Source: Chelydra serpentina (lineage: Eukaryota > Chordata > Testudines > Chelydridae). Taken from it: 64,000 bases of DNA. Shown piece after piece: positions 8,746 through 21,590 of the stretch. Made by a program: the position numbers and the translations under genes. The stretch is taken from assembly GCA_037349315.1 (NCBI GenBank), contig JBAIAC010000001.1:38254001-38318000 (forward strand), written 5' to 3'. The first letter of the stretch is position 1. Every line of letters begins with the position of its first letter. The notes under the pieces were generated by a model. It was not told where the DNA came from. It did no database searches and was given only the letters and a program-made list of their open reading frames with translations.

Positions 8746-11700
8746 GAGCTTTGCCAGAACTGTCCCAAAATGTCCTGTTTCAGGAGAGCTTTAATTAAAT
8801 AACCTCTGGGCTAGTTATTTTGCCCGAAATATTCACGATTTGGCGGCCAGATGACACCCCCCACGTGACATGGGCAGAAAGAAACATTTTCTATTGCCAA
8901 GGCTTATGCTGAAGCTTTCCTAAAGGCTCTGTGGGGGAACTGCACAGGGGGTTGCAATGACGTAACCTATTTCCTTCCTGTGGGATGATCTGCCTTTTGG
9001 CCTGGGTGAAAATGAACGGATATGCTGGGTTACCAAGAGAGGCTGATGTGAAAAGTGGCGAGAGAGAAAAACCAAACAGGGAGAAAATAGAAGGATGCGA
9101 TTGCACGTGTAGTCCTGGAGAAACACAGGCTACAGCGCGCATCTGGAGGGACACATTCCACAGATCCGGGGGGACAACAAGCTGCAAACTGTTTAAAGCG
9201 CCTGCAGTGGCGGATATTGATGGGCTTTTGGGAAATGCTGTTTTGTAGGTTTACGGTCGCTTTTTGTAGTTGGATCTCCTACAATGTATGGCAAGCAGCC
9301 GTGCTTACAACCTGGCCCTGGCTCTGATATCTGCAGAAGTGTGTGTGTGTGTGCACGTGCATACATATACCTATAAAATCGATCTTTTTTTTTTTTACTA
9401 ACTCATGTACAGCGATCATCTGTACAGATCTGTGGGGTGGGCAAACGAAGCAGCCAACAAAACAGATACAGGACCTGATACAACATGCTGCTCTGTAACT
9501 GTTAAATGTACAGACTGCATCAAACCCGGACTGATCCGAGAGCCTCTGAGTTCATGGTCCCCAGTAAAGATCCTAATGAAATTAGCACAGACGATCAGAG
9601 CTACCACAGACTGCTACAGAAAGGACATAACTACAGCCTTGCTCCTGCTCTATTCCTTGCAAGACCGTGAACGCAAAGCCATTAAGAAATAGCAAGAACA
9701 GAATTGGGTATGCGAGACCCAATCAAACCTCTACATAAAATCTCTGGAATTAAAAGAGCGAGCTACTATCTCAGATTCTGGGATCTTCACCCTATTGGTC
9801 ATTTATACATTTCTGCCAACATCGGAGGATTAACTTCAGTTTTACACAGATCCACGAGATTTCTGATCCGTTATGAAATTAACTAACCTCAATATCTATC
9901 TTGTAAGATCATGTTTAGAGCTACTCTACCCAGAAATCTGAATAGGAAAAGACTTTGAACATTAACATACCTATAAACGGGATCACATAAATAACTGTAC
10001 TGTTCTGGACTTAAGTTGATGGTATTATAGTAAAACTAAATTTATTTATTCATTTATTGTAAGGGTAGAGGCCCAGTCTGAGATCAGATCACCTTTGTGC
10101 TGGTCACTGCAAATAGTTTTTCCCAGTCAGTAAAGAGCATGGATTCCAGATGTATGAAATTAAATACACGCAAAGTTCCGTGGCTGGATTTATAAAGATC
10201 AAAGGTGATCTTTATAGCTTCCCCACACACATGGATTTATAAAATAGTTAACAATTAAACCTGCGTGGATTAATCATTGAATTTTCAAGAGGAATGGGCT
10301 AAATTCCAACCTCCTTAGACTCCCTGAAAGCTACTGCAGCCAAGACAGGGTCAGGACCTTGTAAAATCAGTGGTGTTTGGGCTGTACCAATACAGAAAGT
10401 TCACCATTTCACTGTCCCTTCTTGGAGCTGTCAGGGTTAATGTAATATTTTAATGCAAACTTTCCTGGGGTGATAATGTTAAGAGAGTGGTGCAGAAGTG
10501 TTAGAGATTTATATGGGAATCCACCAGCAGAGGGCTCATGTGGCAGAATTACATGATTGCTTTCGGTCAGTTTCCCCAATAATTTTAAAGGAGCTACAAA
10601 TAAACTGTCTAAATCACAAATCGTTCCATTAGATTTCATTATAAATCTTCCTTACAACGAGGTCATGTCCGTTGCATTAGTTACACTAGTGCCAGGCTCA
10701 GAGTCCAGAGGTTACTGAGATTTACAAATTAGTAGTTTTAGAAGTTCACTAGTAAACGACTGAGAGAAATTTTGCACTTCTAGTAATGATGATTATGATG
10801 TCCCCTTCACAAAATTAGGATCTAATTCTGCTTTTACTCAGACAAAACACCCATGAAGGTCAATTGAAATTTTGCCCCAGTAAGGATTGTAGAAATCTCC
10901 ATCTATTTTTTAACTGAAACCAGTGGGGACTCTGCCTACACCCTGATGCTAAATTAAATATGGCCCCCGTTTTCTACAGTTCAGCGGGGTAGACACATTC
11001 AGTGGGATTTCTCATGTGTGCATCTAACCCTTTCCTTTGATGTAATGGGGGTGTATAGAGGCACAGGGGTTTGGAGGGATGGCCCCTTTGTAACACTCCT
11101 GGTCTGTAAAGATAATCCAGACATAGAACATCTTTGATGCTAAATCTGTTGTTTAATATGAGATGCTGATCCTACAACCCCTGGTGAATCCACCCCTGGA
11201 AGAGGTATCAAAGTGCTCAGGGAGTTCTCTAAACCCCACTCTCAATCCTTTATCAGACCACGCTCCCCTTTGTCTTCGTTGGGCTATTTGCTTGCGGAAA
11301 GGATGTGTCCTGGTTTGTAACCTATATACCCGGCCTAAGGTCCTTGTTGTTAATTATGTCGGAATTTTGGATTAAACTGACAACCAAAAGTTGACCTGAT
11401 CTCAAACTTTCATGAAGTTGATAGTATTTTCTCAAGGCTACTGAATTAATCGATTACATGCCAGGGACTTATTCTTATCTGGTCTTCTCACTATATTCAC
11501 CTCCCATTAACAACCTGATATTAGGTATAATGTAAAAAGCCCTGAGACTGAAAAACAAGACCTAACTCTTAAAACCCGAGAAAAGCCAAATCTGGAAAGA
11601 GACCATCCAAAGCATTCATGTTACTTCCTATCACAAAAAGCGTGAGATAGAAATACAGCAGAATCCCTATTTCATGAACTAATTGGGGACTGAGAAGTTC

Positions 11701-13010
11701 ATAAAATTGAACTCCTCAAAATGACAGTCAGTGCAATGCATAAGTTGCAGCATAGTGCACTGCATCACTTTCTTCTTGACTTTTAAACCACTGTATAATG
11801 ATTTCCAGTGCACTGAAGGCGCTGATTTCCCCCCACCCTGTCAGCGGTGGTGTTGTGGAGCCAGAGTGCCCTTCCGGTACTATTTCAAGGTTGCCAAAAT
11901 AGCAGCCTACGTATGCCACATGGAGGACGCCATTTTGCAGAGCATGCTGCTCTGCCCTGCCAGTGTGACCTTGCGTGCACAGTGAGCGGGAGGTCACACC
12001 AGCAGCAGTGGGCCCACAGCGTTCCAAGACCTTGAGATTTAGGACGACACCACTGCCCATTGGGGGGAAATGGTTCAAATATCTGGTTGTTCATGAGATT
12101 GATGTTCATAAAATGGAGGTTCTACTGGAAACATTCATAGCAAGAAATAGAAACATGTATACACACTTCTGACCTTTTCCCATAGTTTGTCTCAATAATT
12201 TCCACTTGTATCAAAACCAATTAAGCACCATGCTGACAGTTTAATGCCAACATATCAAGCTGACTCCAGCTGTACCAGTTCATTCTGTTCTAAACATCCC
12301 AGTCTGGCACGTGGTACAGACTGCTGCCAGGAAGTCTGACTGTAAAACATACATTTAAAAGACTGAACAAGGTGGAAAATATTTTATGATGTGGTAAAAA
12401 CAGTGTATTCCATATGTGGGACAGGCAGTATGTCTTCTCATTACATTTGTTAGGGATGCTCTGGAACAACTAGCTCAGGGCTTCATCACTTATTATTTAT
12501 GTGGTCATCCTCTGATTCATGGGGGAAAAAAGCATGTTCCTAGTTTACACGTGAAGACACAGGACCAGATCCTCAGATATGAACGAGACGCTCACAGTGC
12601 AAGTAATGTGTATGTGAATGTGCAAAGATGATTTAAAGCTCACCTTTATGCCTTCTTGATCCAGGGGCTCCAGTCCCATGCGTAAGTTACAGCAGCCCAA
12701 GGCCCCAAAACCACAGCTGGGAAAAGGAGCAGCTTAGGGCCATATCGACTGGAGTCACTGTCTTACAGCCACACCCCACAATGCCAGAAGAAGGATGGGG
12801 ATGACAGAGCCTCCATGGGTGCTCTGTGACACTGGGGGAGTCCCCTTGCATTGGTATGAAACTCCCTGCTATTACAGCCAGAGCACACCAGAAGTACGCC
12901 ACAAAGCAGCTCCACTGCACAGATGATCTGGCTCCCGGGGTATTATTTCTATACAAACTACATGCAGTATCTCATAACACTGCATATTTGAGACATGCAC
13001 ATTATGATGA
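8746..13010. other. 4.3 kb without recognised genes or repeats
   Basis: This stretch holds a TG run at about 9340-9352, a T run at 9386-9397 and scattered small ORFs (up to 116 codons) with no recognisable domain. It may include unique non-coding DNA. I cannot support any feature in it. Confidence 0.4.
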
Positions 13011-13014
13011 TTAA

Positions 13015-13050
13015 TTATTATTATTTATTTGTATTTTAGTAGCGCCTAAG
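13015..13050 (-). mobile_element. Ancient SINE tail, short fragment
   Basis: The string 'attattattatttatttgtattttagtagcgcctaagtg' matches the extreme tail of the MIR-like SINE family found elsewhere in the window, on the minus strand. Confidence 0.4.
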
Positions 13051-13210
13051 TGCCAAATTCTCTTCTGGCAGCAGAGCCTCAGGCTGTGGTGGAAAATCCA
13101 ACTACAGAGAGGTCAGGGGGGTGGGTGTCAAGCACAACTGACTGCAACTTCCACTCTGCTTTGGGGCCCAGAACCAGTCGGTGAAGCCAAGTAAGTGTGT
13201 GAGGCTGACT

Positions 13211-13231
13211 AGAGAGAGAGAGAGAGAGAGG
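13211..13231. repeat. (AG)n microsatellite
   Basis: Ten uninterrupted AG dinucleotides. Confidence 0.95.
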
Positions 13232-13800
13232 CCAGAATAGAATGCCTGAGGAATACGTAAATTCAATGCGTCACCCCAACAGCTGCTGGGGCTCCAGCCA
13301 AAAGTTAAATCTGCTGTCTCATGGCATAACCCACTAAGAGGTCAGTGATAGAAATTTCAACTATCCTCCTTCAGAGGTGAATCCCCCCAGGGCATAGTTG
13401 CTGCCCATCAATATAGGATGGGTGTGATATACCAGTAGCCCATTTACTACAATTATTTGAATAAGAGCAGCTATATGAATAACAGAAAGTACCCACCTTG
13501 TAAAACAAAACAGGCATCAAAATGCTGGAGGGGATATCAACATACAGAGAATCATCTCCATACTATCTGGGATAGTAATAATTTGAAAGGCTTTTTGGTC
13601 TGACACAGGAAAATTGATGCAAGAGTCACCTGCGAGAAATGTCTCCCAAATTCCTGTTACAGTTGCATTGGTAAAATGTCCTGATTTGCTGAAATTAAAC
13701 AAAACAGATATCTGTTTGGTACTCTTGTGACTGAACCAGTAAATGTATTTCATTGTTATGGTTGCAAAAACAAATGCCAACTGTGTATGTGACTGACAGA
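13232..13800. other. No recognised feature
   Basis: No gene or repeat recognised. An 87-codon minus-strand frame at 13517-13780 has no known domain. Confidence 0.4.
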
Positions 13801-13804
13801 ATTA

Positions 13805-14720
13805 AGAGAAACAGGGTGCGACTTACTGTCTGTGATTAGCAAGTGAACTATTTGATGAAAGAAAGGTCAAACGGAAGGAACCACTTCAAAAAGACTTGGT
13901 GATATAATTTTTACAAAACCAATTTGCATACCTATTGTAACTCATAACCTCTCACTCTCAACTCTGCTGCATTCCGTTACCTTGTGTATTTGTCTCCTTC
14001 TTTTTCAATATTTGTGGGAAAAGATTATACTGTCAACTATTTTTGTTTATCCGTAACCAAAAGACAGTAACCAAAAAGGACACACTGACAGTTGTGTAGT
14101 CTGTGCTCTTCAGGATCCCCATCTGCATTGGAAAATATATTTATATATAGCAGTGGTTAATGTAATGCTTTATTTTATACACTGTTATGTATTTGCAGCA
14201 AATCTTGTACAAAGGTTCTCAAGTGAGGTGTCTATGAAAAGGTTATGATTTTCTGGTTATGATTATGCTATTTGTATGCATGTATCATTTTTATATTTGA
14301 AGTTAGGAATATTGGCTCTATACCTGTATGTATCTGATTCTTTTAACCAGTTTTAACTCTCACCTTTCTTTCTTTCTTTTTATAAATAAACTTTTATATT
14401 TTAGATACAAAAGGATTGGCATCAGCGTGCTTTTTGGATAAGATCTAAGATCTATATTGACCTGGGTATGTGTATGGTCCTTTGGGATCAGAAGAACCTT
14501 TCATTTGATGAGACTGGTTGTAAAGAACTACTTATCTCTGTATCCAGTGTTTTTGGTGGTGATATAAGAACTGGAATGCCCAAGGAAACTGCTTTTATGA
14601 CTTCTTGTTGGCTGGTGTGGTGAAACAGGAGTTTACTTTTGTGGCTAGTTTGGTATATCTTATGAAAGAATAACCACCAGTTTTGCATTGTGTTTGCCCT
14701 ATTTCTCAGCAGTTCATCCT
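13805..14720 (+). mobile_element. Possible LTR/ERV-type repeat, boundaries unknown
   Basis: The interval contains an LTR-like 3' region: a CTTT-rich tract, 'tataaataaacttttatattttagat' with an AATAAA signal (about 14383-14390), then 'ggattggcatcagcgtg'. I recall this order from abundant turtle LTR repeats. No TG...CA boundary with a target duplication was found and no retroviral frame is present, so the call is weak. Confidence 0.3.
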
Positions 14721-16615
14721 GAATTTGGCATCCTCAGTATATAACCCATTGAGGCCAGGTTACACTAGGCAAAACACACATATGGTTTCTCTCCGCCCCC
14801 ATCACTCGAAAGTCATATAAACAGTCCTATTTTAGAAAGTATATTATACTCCTCATCATGACAGTCTCAATCTGTATGTGATTTATTATATTATTTTCAT
14901 TTTGAAAAGACAAACCAACAGGTGACAAAATATTGCACTATACCTTTGAAATACAAAGTTTCTCCGCAAACCAGATCCACGCTGTCTACTACAGGCCTCT
15001 GTAATTGGACACAATTTAAAGGGCTATTTTTCTTTGAAGGCTACATGGGTTGAGAATGGCAATGAATAAACTGATGACTGACATACCTCCCTTTTTCCAG
15101 TTGTGTCTTTATAGATCAATTCATGGTCTTCACACTGCACTAGATCTGGAGAGGGTCTGAATGCGAGCTGGGGGATGCTACCAGCAAATTCATAGCAAAT
15201 ACATGATGTTAAACCCCAACAAGATAGAATGTGGTATCACTTTTTTGCCCTTTGGGATCTTAGACCCGTGATTAAAGTAGATGTAAATGGGACCTCACCC
15301 ATTTTGGTGGCTTTTGTTGGAGGTTTTGATGTTGGATGGCAATGTGATTTGGCCTCTTTTTGTAGTGATGGGAAGCATAATGTGAAGTAACAGCACCCAG
15401 AGGGAGCAGTACTGAAACTCCAACTTTTATTATTTCCTGCCTGGATTTCCATGCAGAAAGCCAGCCCAGAAGTAGAGCAGGGACATTGGAGAGTAGCATC
15501 TTTCCTGGTTGATCCCGCCCCCTTCACGTTCCTTGTCAGCATGACTCCACTGGACTCATGGTATCAGGGCCTCTCATTGCAGCAGCTGCCCTCAAAATGT
15601 CCCTTAAAGAGAGAACCCCACAGCAGAGGTGCAGAAAAGGCATCACAGAGGGCCCAGGCTGAATAGTCAAGTAGTCTCTGCTGAATGCAGAGAAACCATT
15701 ACATTTCCTCCGGACATGTCCTGAGCTCTGCCCCACTCCTACCCTCAACCCAGTCAGTTCCCCCCACTTCCCGCTGCATAGACTCCAAACCCCAGGAGCA
15801 CATTCTGCAGGATCTGGAGAAAGGGGGTGGAAAATGATTGTGAAGGCAACTGAGCCCTTTGCCCCTCCCTTGTGTCCAAGCACAGATTGCGTGTAAGGAC
15901 GATGTGGCTAATGGTGGGAGATTGTAGTAGATTGCACCAAATGGGAGGGGCACCAAATGATCCAGGATATGCAAAATTTCATGTCCCTCTGCTCTGAACA
16001 GTGAGTGGTTTATTAATATCACGTGTGTTGCGACACTATCTAGACACAGTGAGGGAGGTGAAAGATATAATATATAGACAGGGTATGCTGATAACTTTGA
16101 ATTTCCTTGCTTTTATTAGTTTGTTTCACAGCTCTGTTATTACTGTAATAAATTTAAGGGTGCTTCCTGTTTACAAGGTAATAACCAAATCTGGGCTCAA
16201 ACTCTGAGCCCAAAGGCTGTGGAATTTATTTATCCCAGGAAGCAGTTATTACTGAGTTAGCAGGGAGTACTTTCCAGTTGTTGCTGTTACCGTTATTTAA
16301 GTGCTTTCCCTCCCTCTTCTCATAGCTTCTCCTCCTCTCCGCTCCATTCCTCTACTCCCCTTTGAAGTTCAGGACCTGAGTGAAACTATTGGATTGAAAT
16401 GAAAAATGTGGGACACTCCCATTTATCAAAATGGTTTTAAATTTTCTTTCTATCAAGAATTGAGCATTGCTAAAACAAATGTGGCTCTAACGCTTTTCAA
16501 TCCGATGTCCTGGCCCTTTTTCATATTCTGCCCATCGATATTTTTTCTGTGTTTTACCCAGTAGGCGAAACCGGGGGAAAAGCTAATTGTGAACTTCATG
16601 TTCCCTATGCAAAGT
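14721..16615. other. 1.9 kb without recognised feature
   Basis: Small overlapping frames at 15237-16022 (up to 115 codons) carry no domain that I recognise and no splice-supported structure. Confidence 0.4.
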
Positions 16616-16621
16616 CTGAGT

Positions 16622-16926
16622 CAGTAGCGAAGCCAGGGGGGGAGCAGGGGGAGTGGCCCCTCCCCGTGTAAGCAGAAGCGGCGCCTTTTTTTAGCAGCGC
16701 TAAAAAAAGGTGCCGCTTCTTTTTAAGCGCCGCTTCTTGCACTCACCCGGCAGCGCTCTGGGTCTTCGGCGGCATTTCGGTGGTGGGTACCATTGAAGAC
16801 CCAGAGTGAGTGAGGACCCGCCGCCGAAGTGCCGCCGAAGACCCGGAGCGCCGCCGGGTGAGTATAGGGGGAGGCACCTTTTTATAGCGCCGCTCCCCCT
16901 GTGCTCTGGACCTGGCTGCGCTACTG
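16622..16926. mobile_element. Palindromic hAT-like element
   Basis: The termini are a 16-bp inverted repeat with one mismatch: CAGTAGCGAAGCCAGG at 16622-16637 and, on the minus strand, CAGTAGCGCAGCCAGG ending at 16926. Inside, two further inverted segments built on 'gcgctctgggtcttcggcgg' pair across the centre. No 8-bp target duplication is visible in the flanks (GTCTGAGT and GTAAGCAG). The class is therefore inferred from termini shared with the duplication-flanked element at 29952-30191. Confidence 0.6.
16674..16720. repeat. 22-bp-arm hairpin
   Basis: Arms 16674-16695 and 16699-16720 pair at 21 of 22 positions, with one C/T difference, around a three-base loop. They include seven-base T and A runs facing each other. 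The hairpin lies inside the hAT-like element. Confidence 0.85.
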
Positions 16927-17147
16927 GTAAGCAGGTTTTGTGGAGGGATTGAATCCTATCTGGACCCCAATATAAAGCAGTTGGTTGGGCACCTGTGCAG
17001 CTCAATTGCAACTCACTGCATTGTCTCTGTTTGGCGTGTGTCCAGTGGATCCATACAGTTTCTGTACATTAACTCAGTTGCCAGGCCTGGGTCAAGCCAC
17101 AGCCCCTCTCCCACATACCTCCATGTGGAGAGAATCGCTATGGGGTT

Positions 17148-17960
17148 TGTTATAAATATGAAGGGAAGGGGGAGAGGGTCTGATGCAGTGCTATAAAATC
17201 CTCTTTCCAGTAAAGGGTTAAGAAATGCAGGTAGCCAGACTGACACCTGACCTGGCTGGGCTCTGACCAATAAGGGGACAATATACTTTCAAACTTTGGG
17301 AGGGGGGAAGGTTTTAGTGAGTGTCTTTGTCTGAGAGAGAGTGATCTTGGAAGACAGAAGGAATCTACAGAAAATCAAACCTCCCTTTTCTGAAGTAAGT
17401 TTAGATAGCATAGCATATAGATTTCTGTTTATTTTGCTTGGGTATCCCCTGTGTTAGAAAGGGCAAGGGGAGGGGGGGGAGGTAGTCATGGTTTTCTGTA
17501 ACGTTAAGGTTTTGTCCAGAGGGGGAAATCTCTCTGAGTTTAGAAATAGTGCCCTGTGAAATAGTTACCATCCTGATTTTACAGAGATGATTTTACCTTC
17601 TTTATGTTTAATAAAATCCTTCTTTTAAGAAGTTGACTGTTTTCTATAGTGTTAAAACCCAGGGGGTGGGTTTTTAGATCACTGTGTAACCAATTGGTTG
17701 GGAGATTGTTCTCAAGCTTCCCCAGGAAAGGGGGTGTACGGCTTGAGGGGGCATTTTGGGGGGGAGGGAAGTTCAAGTGATTCCTTTCCTGGATTCCTGT
17801 TAGACATTTGATGGTGGCAGCAAGAAGCATTTCTCGGGGTGCAGGGAATTTTGTACCTTGGGGGGGTTTACCCTAAGCTGGTAAAAATAGGCTTAGGGGC
17901 TCTGAATGCGGGTCCCCACATCTTTACCCTAGAGTTTAGAGTGGGGAGGGAACCCTGACA
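17148..17960 (+). mobile_element. Solo LTR, 813 bp, with 5-bp TSD
   Basis: The unit begins TGTTATAAATATG and ends AACCCTGACA (TG...CA). It is flanked by the perfect 5-bp direct repeat GGGTT at 17143-17147 and 17961-17965. A TATA-type sequence CTATAAAATC lies at 17191-17200 and an AATAAA signal at 17610-17615, as expected for a plus-strand LTR. No primer-binding site or internal region follows, so this is a solo LTR left by recombination. The short frames inside are not genes. ERV class is not determined. Confidence 0.75.
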
Positions 17961-17965
17961 GGGTT

Positions 17966-19925
17966 TGACTCCACAGCATGAGGTAGCTACAGATCTTTTT
18001 GGCTTCCAGATACTTCCCCACCTTCTCCAACCCCACCACGTGCTGTGAAAGTTCTGCTGCATTTTGAGCTTTCTGTGACTGGGGAAAGGGATGAGAGGAT
18101 TTCATCCAAAGCTATTTCTGTTTGTTGTGACCGTCCTGGGCCAAGTTCAACCCTGGTGTGTAAGGGTATATCTCCTATGACTTCACTGCCAGGCTTGTGT
18201 TTGGCGCCATGAGTTCTGGTATGGGAGGCACACACAGATTACAACCTGAAAATATGGTTAAAAAACTGGGCTACCCCATAGGAGCCAAATTAATTAAAAA
18301 TTGTGATGGTTGTCATCTTTTCTCCCAGGAGCATGCAGCATTTATTCCCTGTCTCAGTATTACAAGCCAATGTGAAGTGAGGGTTTACAACAAAACCACC
18401 GAGGAAGCATGATATCATATCCCTCACAGGTGTTAAGTCAGTTTTCCAAGGTGTGTTTGTACATGGCTTATATTATGCTTTTCAGAATGCTAGCACACAC
18501 GCGAGGTACTTAAGCAATAAAGTTTGTGGAATAAACACGGTCTAGCCAGATGTGAGTTGTAAAACACCTAAAGCAAAGTACAGTGATGTCATTCATCTTC
18601 ATCTTGACAAATACCTGTTAGAGCTTGAATTTGACTGAAGTTAAACGAAGTTGATAAGGTATATACATGCACCGCACGCAGATCTTATGTAGTAATACTC
18701 TGGAGGTTAATATGATGTATTATCTGTGATATAGTTTGCATTACCGCAGAAACAAATTTGCTTGTATTTTGACATGTATAATGTCTATTTCAGGGGACTA
18801 GTTTGTTTTTATCTAAATTGTAAACCACAGCTACAATAAACATTACAAGATTACTACAAAAAAGTCAATAACATGCATAGCAACTTGCTGTTTTTTCCCC
18901 CCTTGTGTCTTCAGAAGATTGAATAGCCAGAGAAGTGTTAGCATCGTCCAAACATCTAATTTCTATACTCACTATGTTGATGTTTATTGAAACAGTTTGA
19001 GGCAATTACCCCAGTATGTTAAATAGGATTATAGAGGAAATGGCACTTGCAGTCTATTTGCTACTCGTTATCTTTTCTGTTTGAAGAGCCCTTTGTGTTG
19101 ATAAGCCACAGAATGGAGTGAAAAAACAATACCATGATGCCTTTATGTCACTGTACTTCTAGAACAAGTTCACAGCTGTCTTTCATCAGGGATTTGGCTA
19201 CTCTAGTAAGAAAAAGGAACATCTTTCTTCTTGGACACATCTGAGTAACTTCATCTCAAGTGAAATACCTTACGTGGTTATAGTTTAGATTCTACTAGCC
19301 CATATGTGAGACTACGTGTCACCATTCTAACACCAATAAAACTCTTCAGAATTACAGACCTCAAGGCATCTAGTACTTCAGTGGAGTTATGCCAAGGGTG
19401 GTTTTGGCCCATGATCTATAACCAATCCCCAGTTGTGATTTTTTTTTTTCTATAGCCACACCAGTGGGAAGAGAAGCAGAACCTCAGCTGGTAGCCTGCG
19501 ATTCTGCCTGTGTTAAGTGAAAATATCACCTTTCACTTCACTTCTAAGGAGCTAGCTGACCTCAGAGTCCTGTTGTTGCTGGGGGTGTCTTGCGAAAGCA
19601 TAGACTGCTAGAGGTTCAGGGGGAGGGTGGCAGAGAAGTTCTAAAAGCTGGGCCAGACAAGAAGTCCATTTAAAAACAACTTCCCTCCAGCCCACAAATA
19701 AAAAGGCATTGGTAGAAGATACCATTTGCATACAAAGGCCTAGGAGAACAGATAACTCTTGCAGGGTAACCCTAAAGATCAACACGCTCACTCTTTGCAC
19801 TAATGGAGGAAGTAAATTCCAGAGCCAATAGCCCCCAACTGAGAAACACCCTGTCTCCAGCCTGCTCCACCCCAGCACTTGATAATCTATCTGACTCATG
19901 AGGGAACAAATGACTAAACTCGATC
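17966..19925. other. 2 kb without recognised feature
   Basis: AT-rich and unique-looking. A T run lies at about 19440-19449, and a 115-codon minus frame at 19552-19899 has no known domain. Confidence 0.4.
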
Positions 19926-19928
19926 ATT

Positions 19929-20012
19929 AGAGAGACAGGGTGGGTGAGGTAATATCTTTTACTGGACCAACTTATGTTGGTGAGAGAGACAAGCTTCTGA
20001 GCTTGTCCATTA
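19929..20012 (-). mobile_element. Second Penelope-like-type repeat, fragment
   Basis: The string 'ggtgggtgaggtaatatcttttactggaccaac', followed by 'gttggtgagagagacaagctt', is the family that recurs at 24362-24405 and, as a foldback, at 50505-50662. It is truncated and has no coding capacity. Confidence 0.55.
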
Positions 20013-20029
20013 TATTGGTCTCTGGCCAT

Positions 20030-20975
20030 CTTGCTTAAGACGTCGCTGAGAAAAATGTTGGCACTCTACTACTCACTTGTTGAAGGAGACAGGTTCTGGC
20101 AGCTGATGATATCTGCAGTTCCGCACTGGCAGGTGCTAAAGGCTGTCCCAGAGCTTTGCCAGATATCGTGGGCTACACAGTGCAGTGAAGGTACAACAAA
20201 TCCCCTCACAACACATGTGGGCCAGTGGCCAGATCACTGATTATATATACATTTTAGTGGCTATTTGGTCATCTTGGCAGGATAAAACTTGAACAGACAT
20301 GAGGGGAGCAGCAGCATCTGGCCACAGGCCACACTGTGCATGTGTAGTTTCCAGAAATCACAAACTACATATATGGTGTGTGTGTATATCACACTCCTTA
20401 GCTGAGTAAATCAGCACAACTCCATTGAACTCAGCTGGTATAAACTGCCACACCTTTATTAAAGTCAGTGGTGCAATGCTGAGTTATACCAGCTGAGGAC
20501 CTGATCTATATAATCTGTTGAACAAACTGAGCGAGGTAATAGATAGGTGGCAGCTGACCAGCTCCTCTCTCTGTCTCACCCCCCTAGGTTTGTGAACTCA
20601 GACAGCATGGCTGATGGGGTACATGGTAATAGGTTTGACTTTGCACATCCCATGCATTTAATTGTATGGGAGCTCCTAAGTAAAGAGCAAGAACAGGAAC
20701 AGGATATTTACCCCGACCTGTAAGATCTGTGGCCATATAAGTCACTCATACATGGCGTATCACATCCTGAGGGAGCTGCAGGTGGAGAATGCTCTTTCCT
20801 GGCCGAAGCAGGATGAGGTAGCAACGTTGAATTCTACTCTCAATGGCTCCACTCTAGCTTCCACTTGAGGCCAATGAAAGCTGCCATCCGCATCAATGGG
20901 ATTGGGATAAGTGCTGGAACAGCTGTATCAGCAAAGTGTAAGTTGCTAAGTTTTCTCCATGTACTGCAAAGTGGA
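20030..20975. other. No recognised gene; old repeat debris
   Basis: Around 20395-20520 a degenerate palindromic-looking phrase ('aactccattgaactcagctggtataaactg' and 'gagttataccagctgaggacc') resembles old repeat debris, also seen near 43840, 47800 and 48470. Nothing else is recognised. Confidence 0.4.
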
Positions 20976-20979
20976 CATC

Positions 20980-21470
20980 TGTGGTGCAGCCTCTGATGGT
21001 TCACTGTCAAATTGGGAGGGCATATCTAGTGGGGTCCTGGAGGGGTCAGTCATGGGGCCGGTACAATATTTTTATTAATGACTTGGATAAGGAAGTGGAG
21101 AGTGTGCTTATAAAATTTGCGGATGACATCAAGCTGGGAGGGCTCGCAAGCACTTTGGAAGACAGGATTAGAATTCAAAAGGACCTTGACAAATTAAGAG
21201 AATTGGTCTGAAATCAATAAGATGAAATTCAATAAAGACAAGTACAAAGTAGTACACTTGGGAAGGAAAACTCAGGTGCACAACTTCAAAATGGGGAATA
21301 ACTGGCTAGGGGGTAGTTCTGGGGGAAAGGATCAGGGGTTAGAGTGGATCACAAATTGAATATGAGTCAACAATGTAATGCAGCTGTGCCAAAGGCTAAT
21401 ATTATCGTGGGGTGTATCAACATAAGTGTTGTATGTAAGACATGGGAGGTAATTGTCCCACATTGCTTGG
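20980..21470 (+). mobile_element. CR1 LINE, 5' piece of a split copy (RT fragment)
   Basis: The frame at 20981-21211 contains 'NIFINDLDKE' and 'LIKFADDIKLGG', the region of the CR1 reverse transcriptase around the FADD catalytic motif. The nucleotide sequence continues in CR1 order, with frame breaks, to about 21470. The copy resumes at about 22290 after an insertion of roughly 0.8 kb. The 5' part of ORF2 is absent, which is usual for CR1. Confidence 0.85.
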
Positions 21471-21473
21471 CTG

Positions 21474-21590
21474 CCAGTGGAGTCGGTGCCTATGGCGGGC
21501 CGCAGGAAATACCTCCGCGGGCTGCATGTGGCCCGCGGGCCGCGTGTTTGAGATCCCTGTTTGAGACCCCTGCTATAGATCAAAGAACTG
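21474..21590 (-). mobile_element. hAT-like terminus (GC-rich)
   Basis: On the minus strand this reads CAGGGATCTCAAACACGCGG and continues 'cccgcgggccaca'. It is a hAT-type terminus rich in GCCCGCGGGC. Only one end is seen; it lies inside the split CR1 copy. Confidence 0.5.

Noticed and set aside
17807..17830. Primer-binding site (TGGTGGCAGC) after a shorter LTR ending at 17806
   Set aside because: The 5-bp duplication GGGTT places the LTR end at 17960, so this sequence is inside the LTR.
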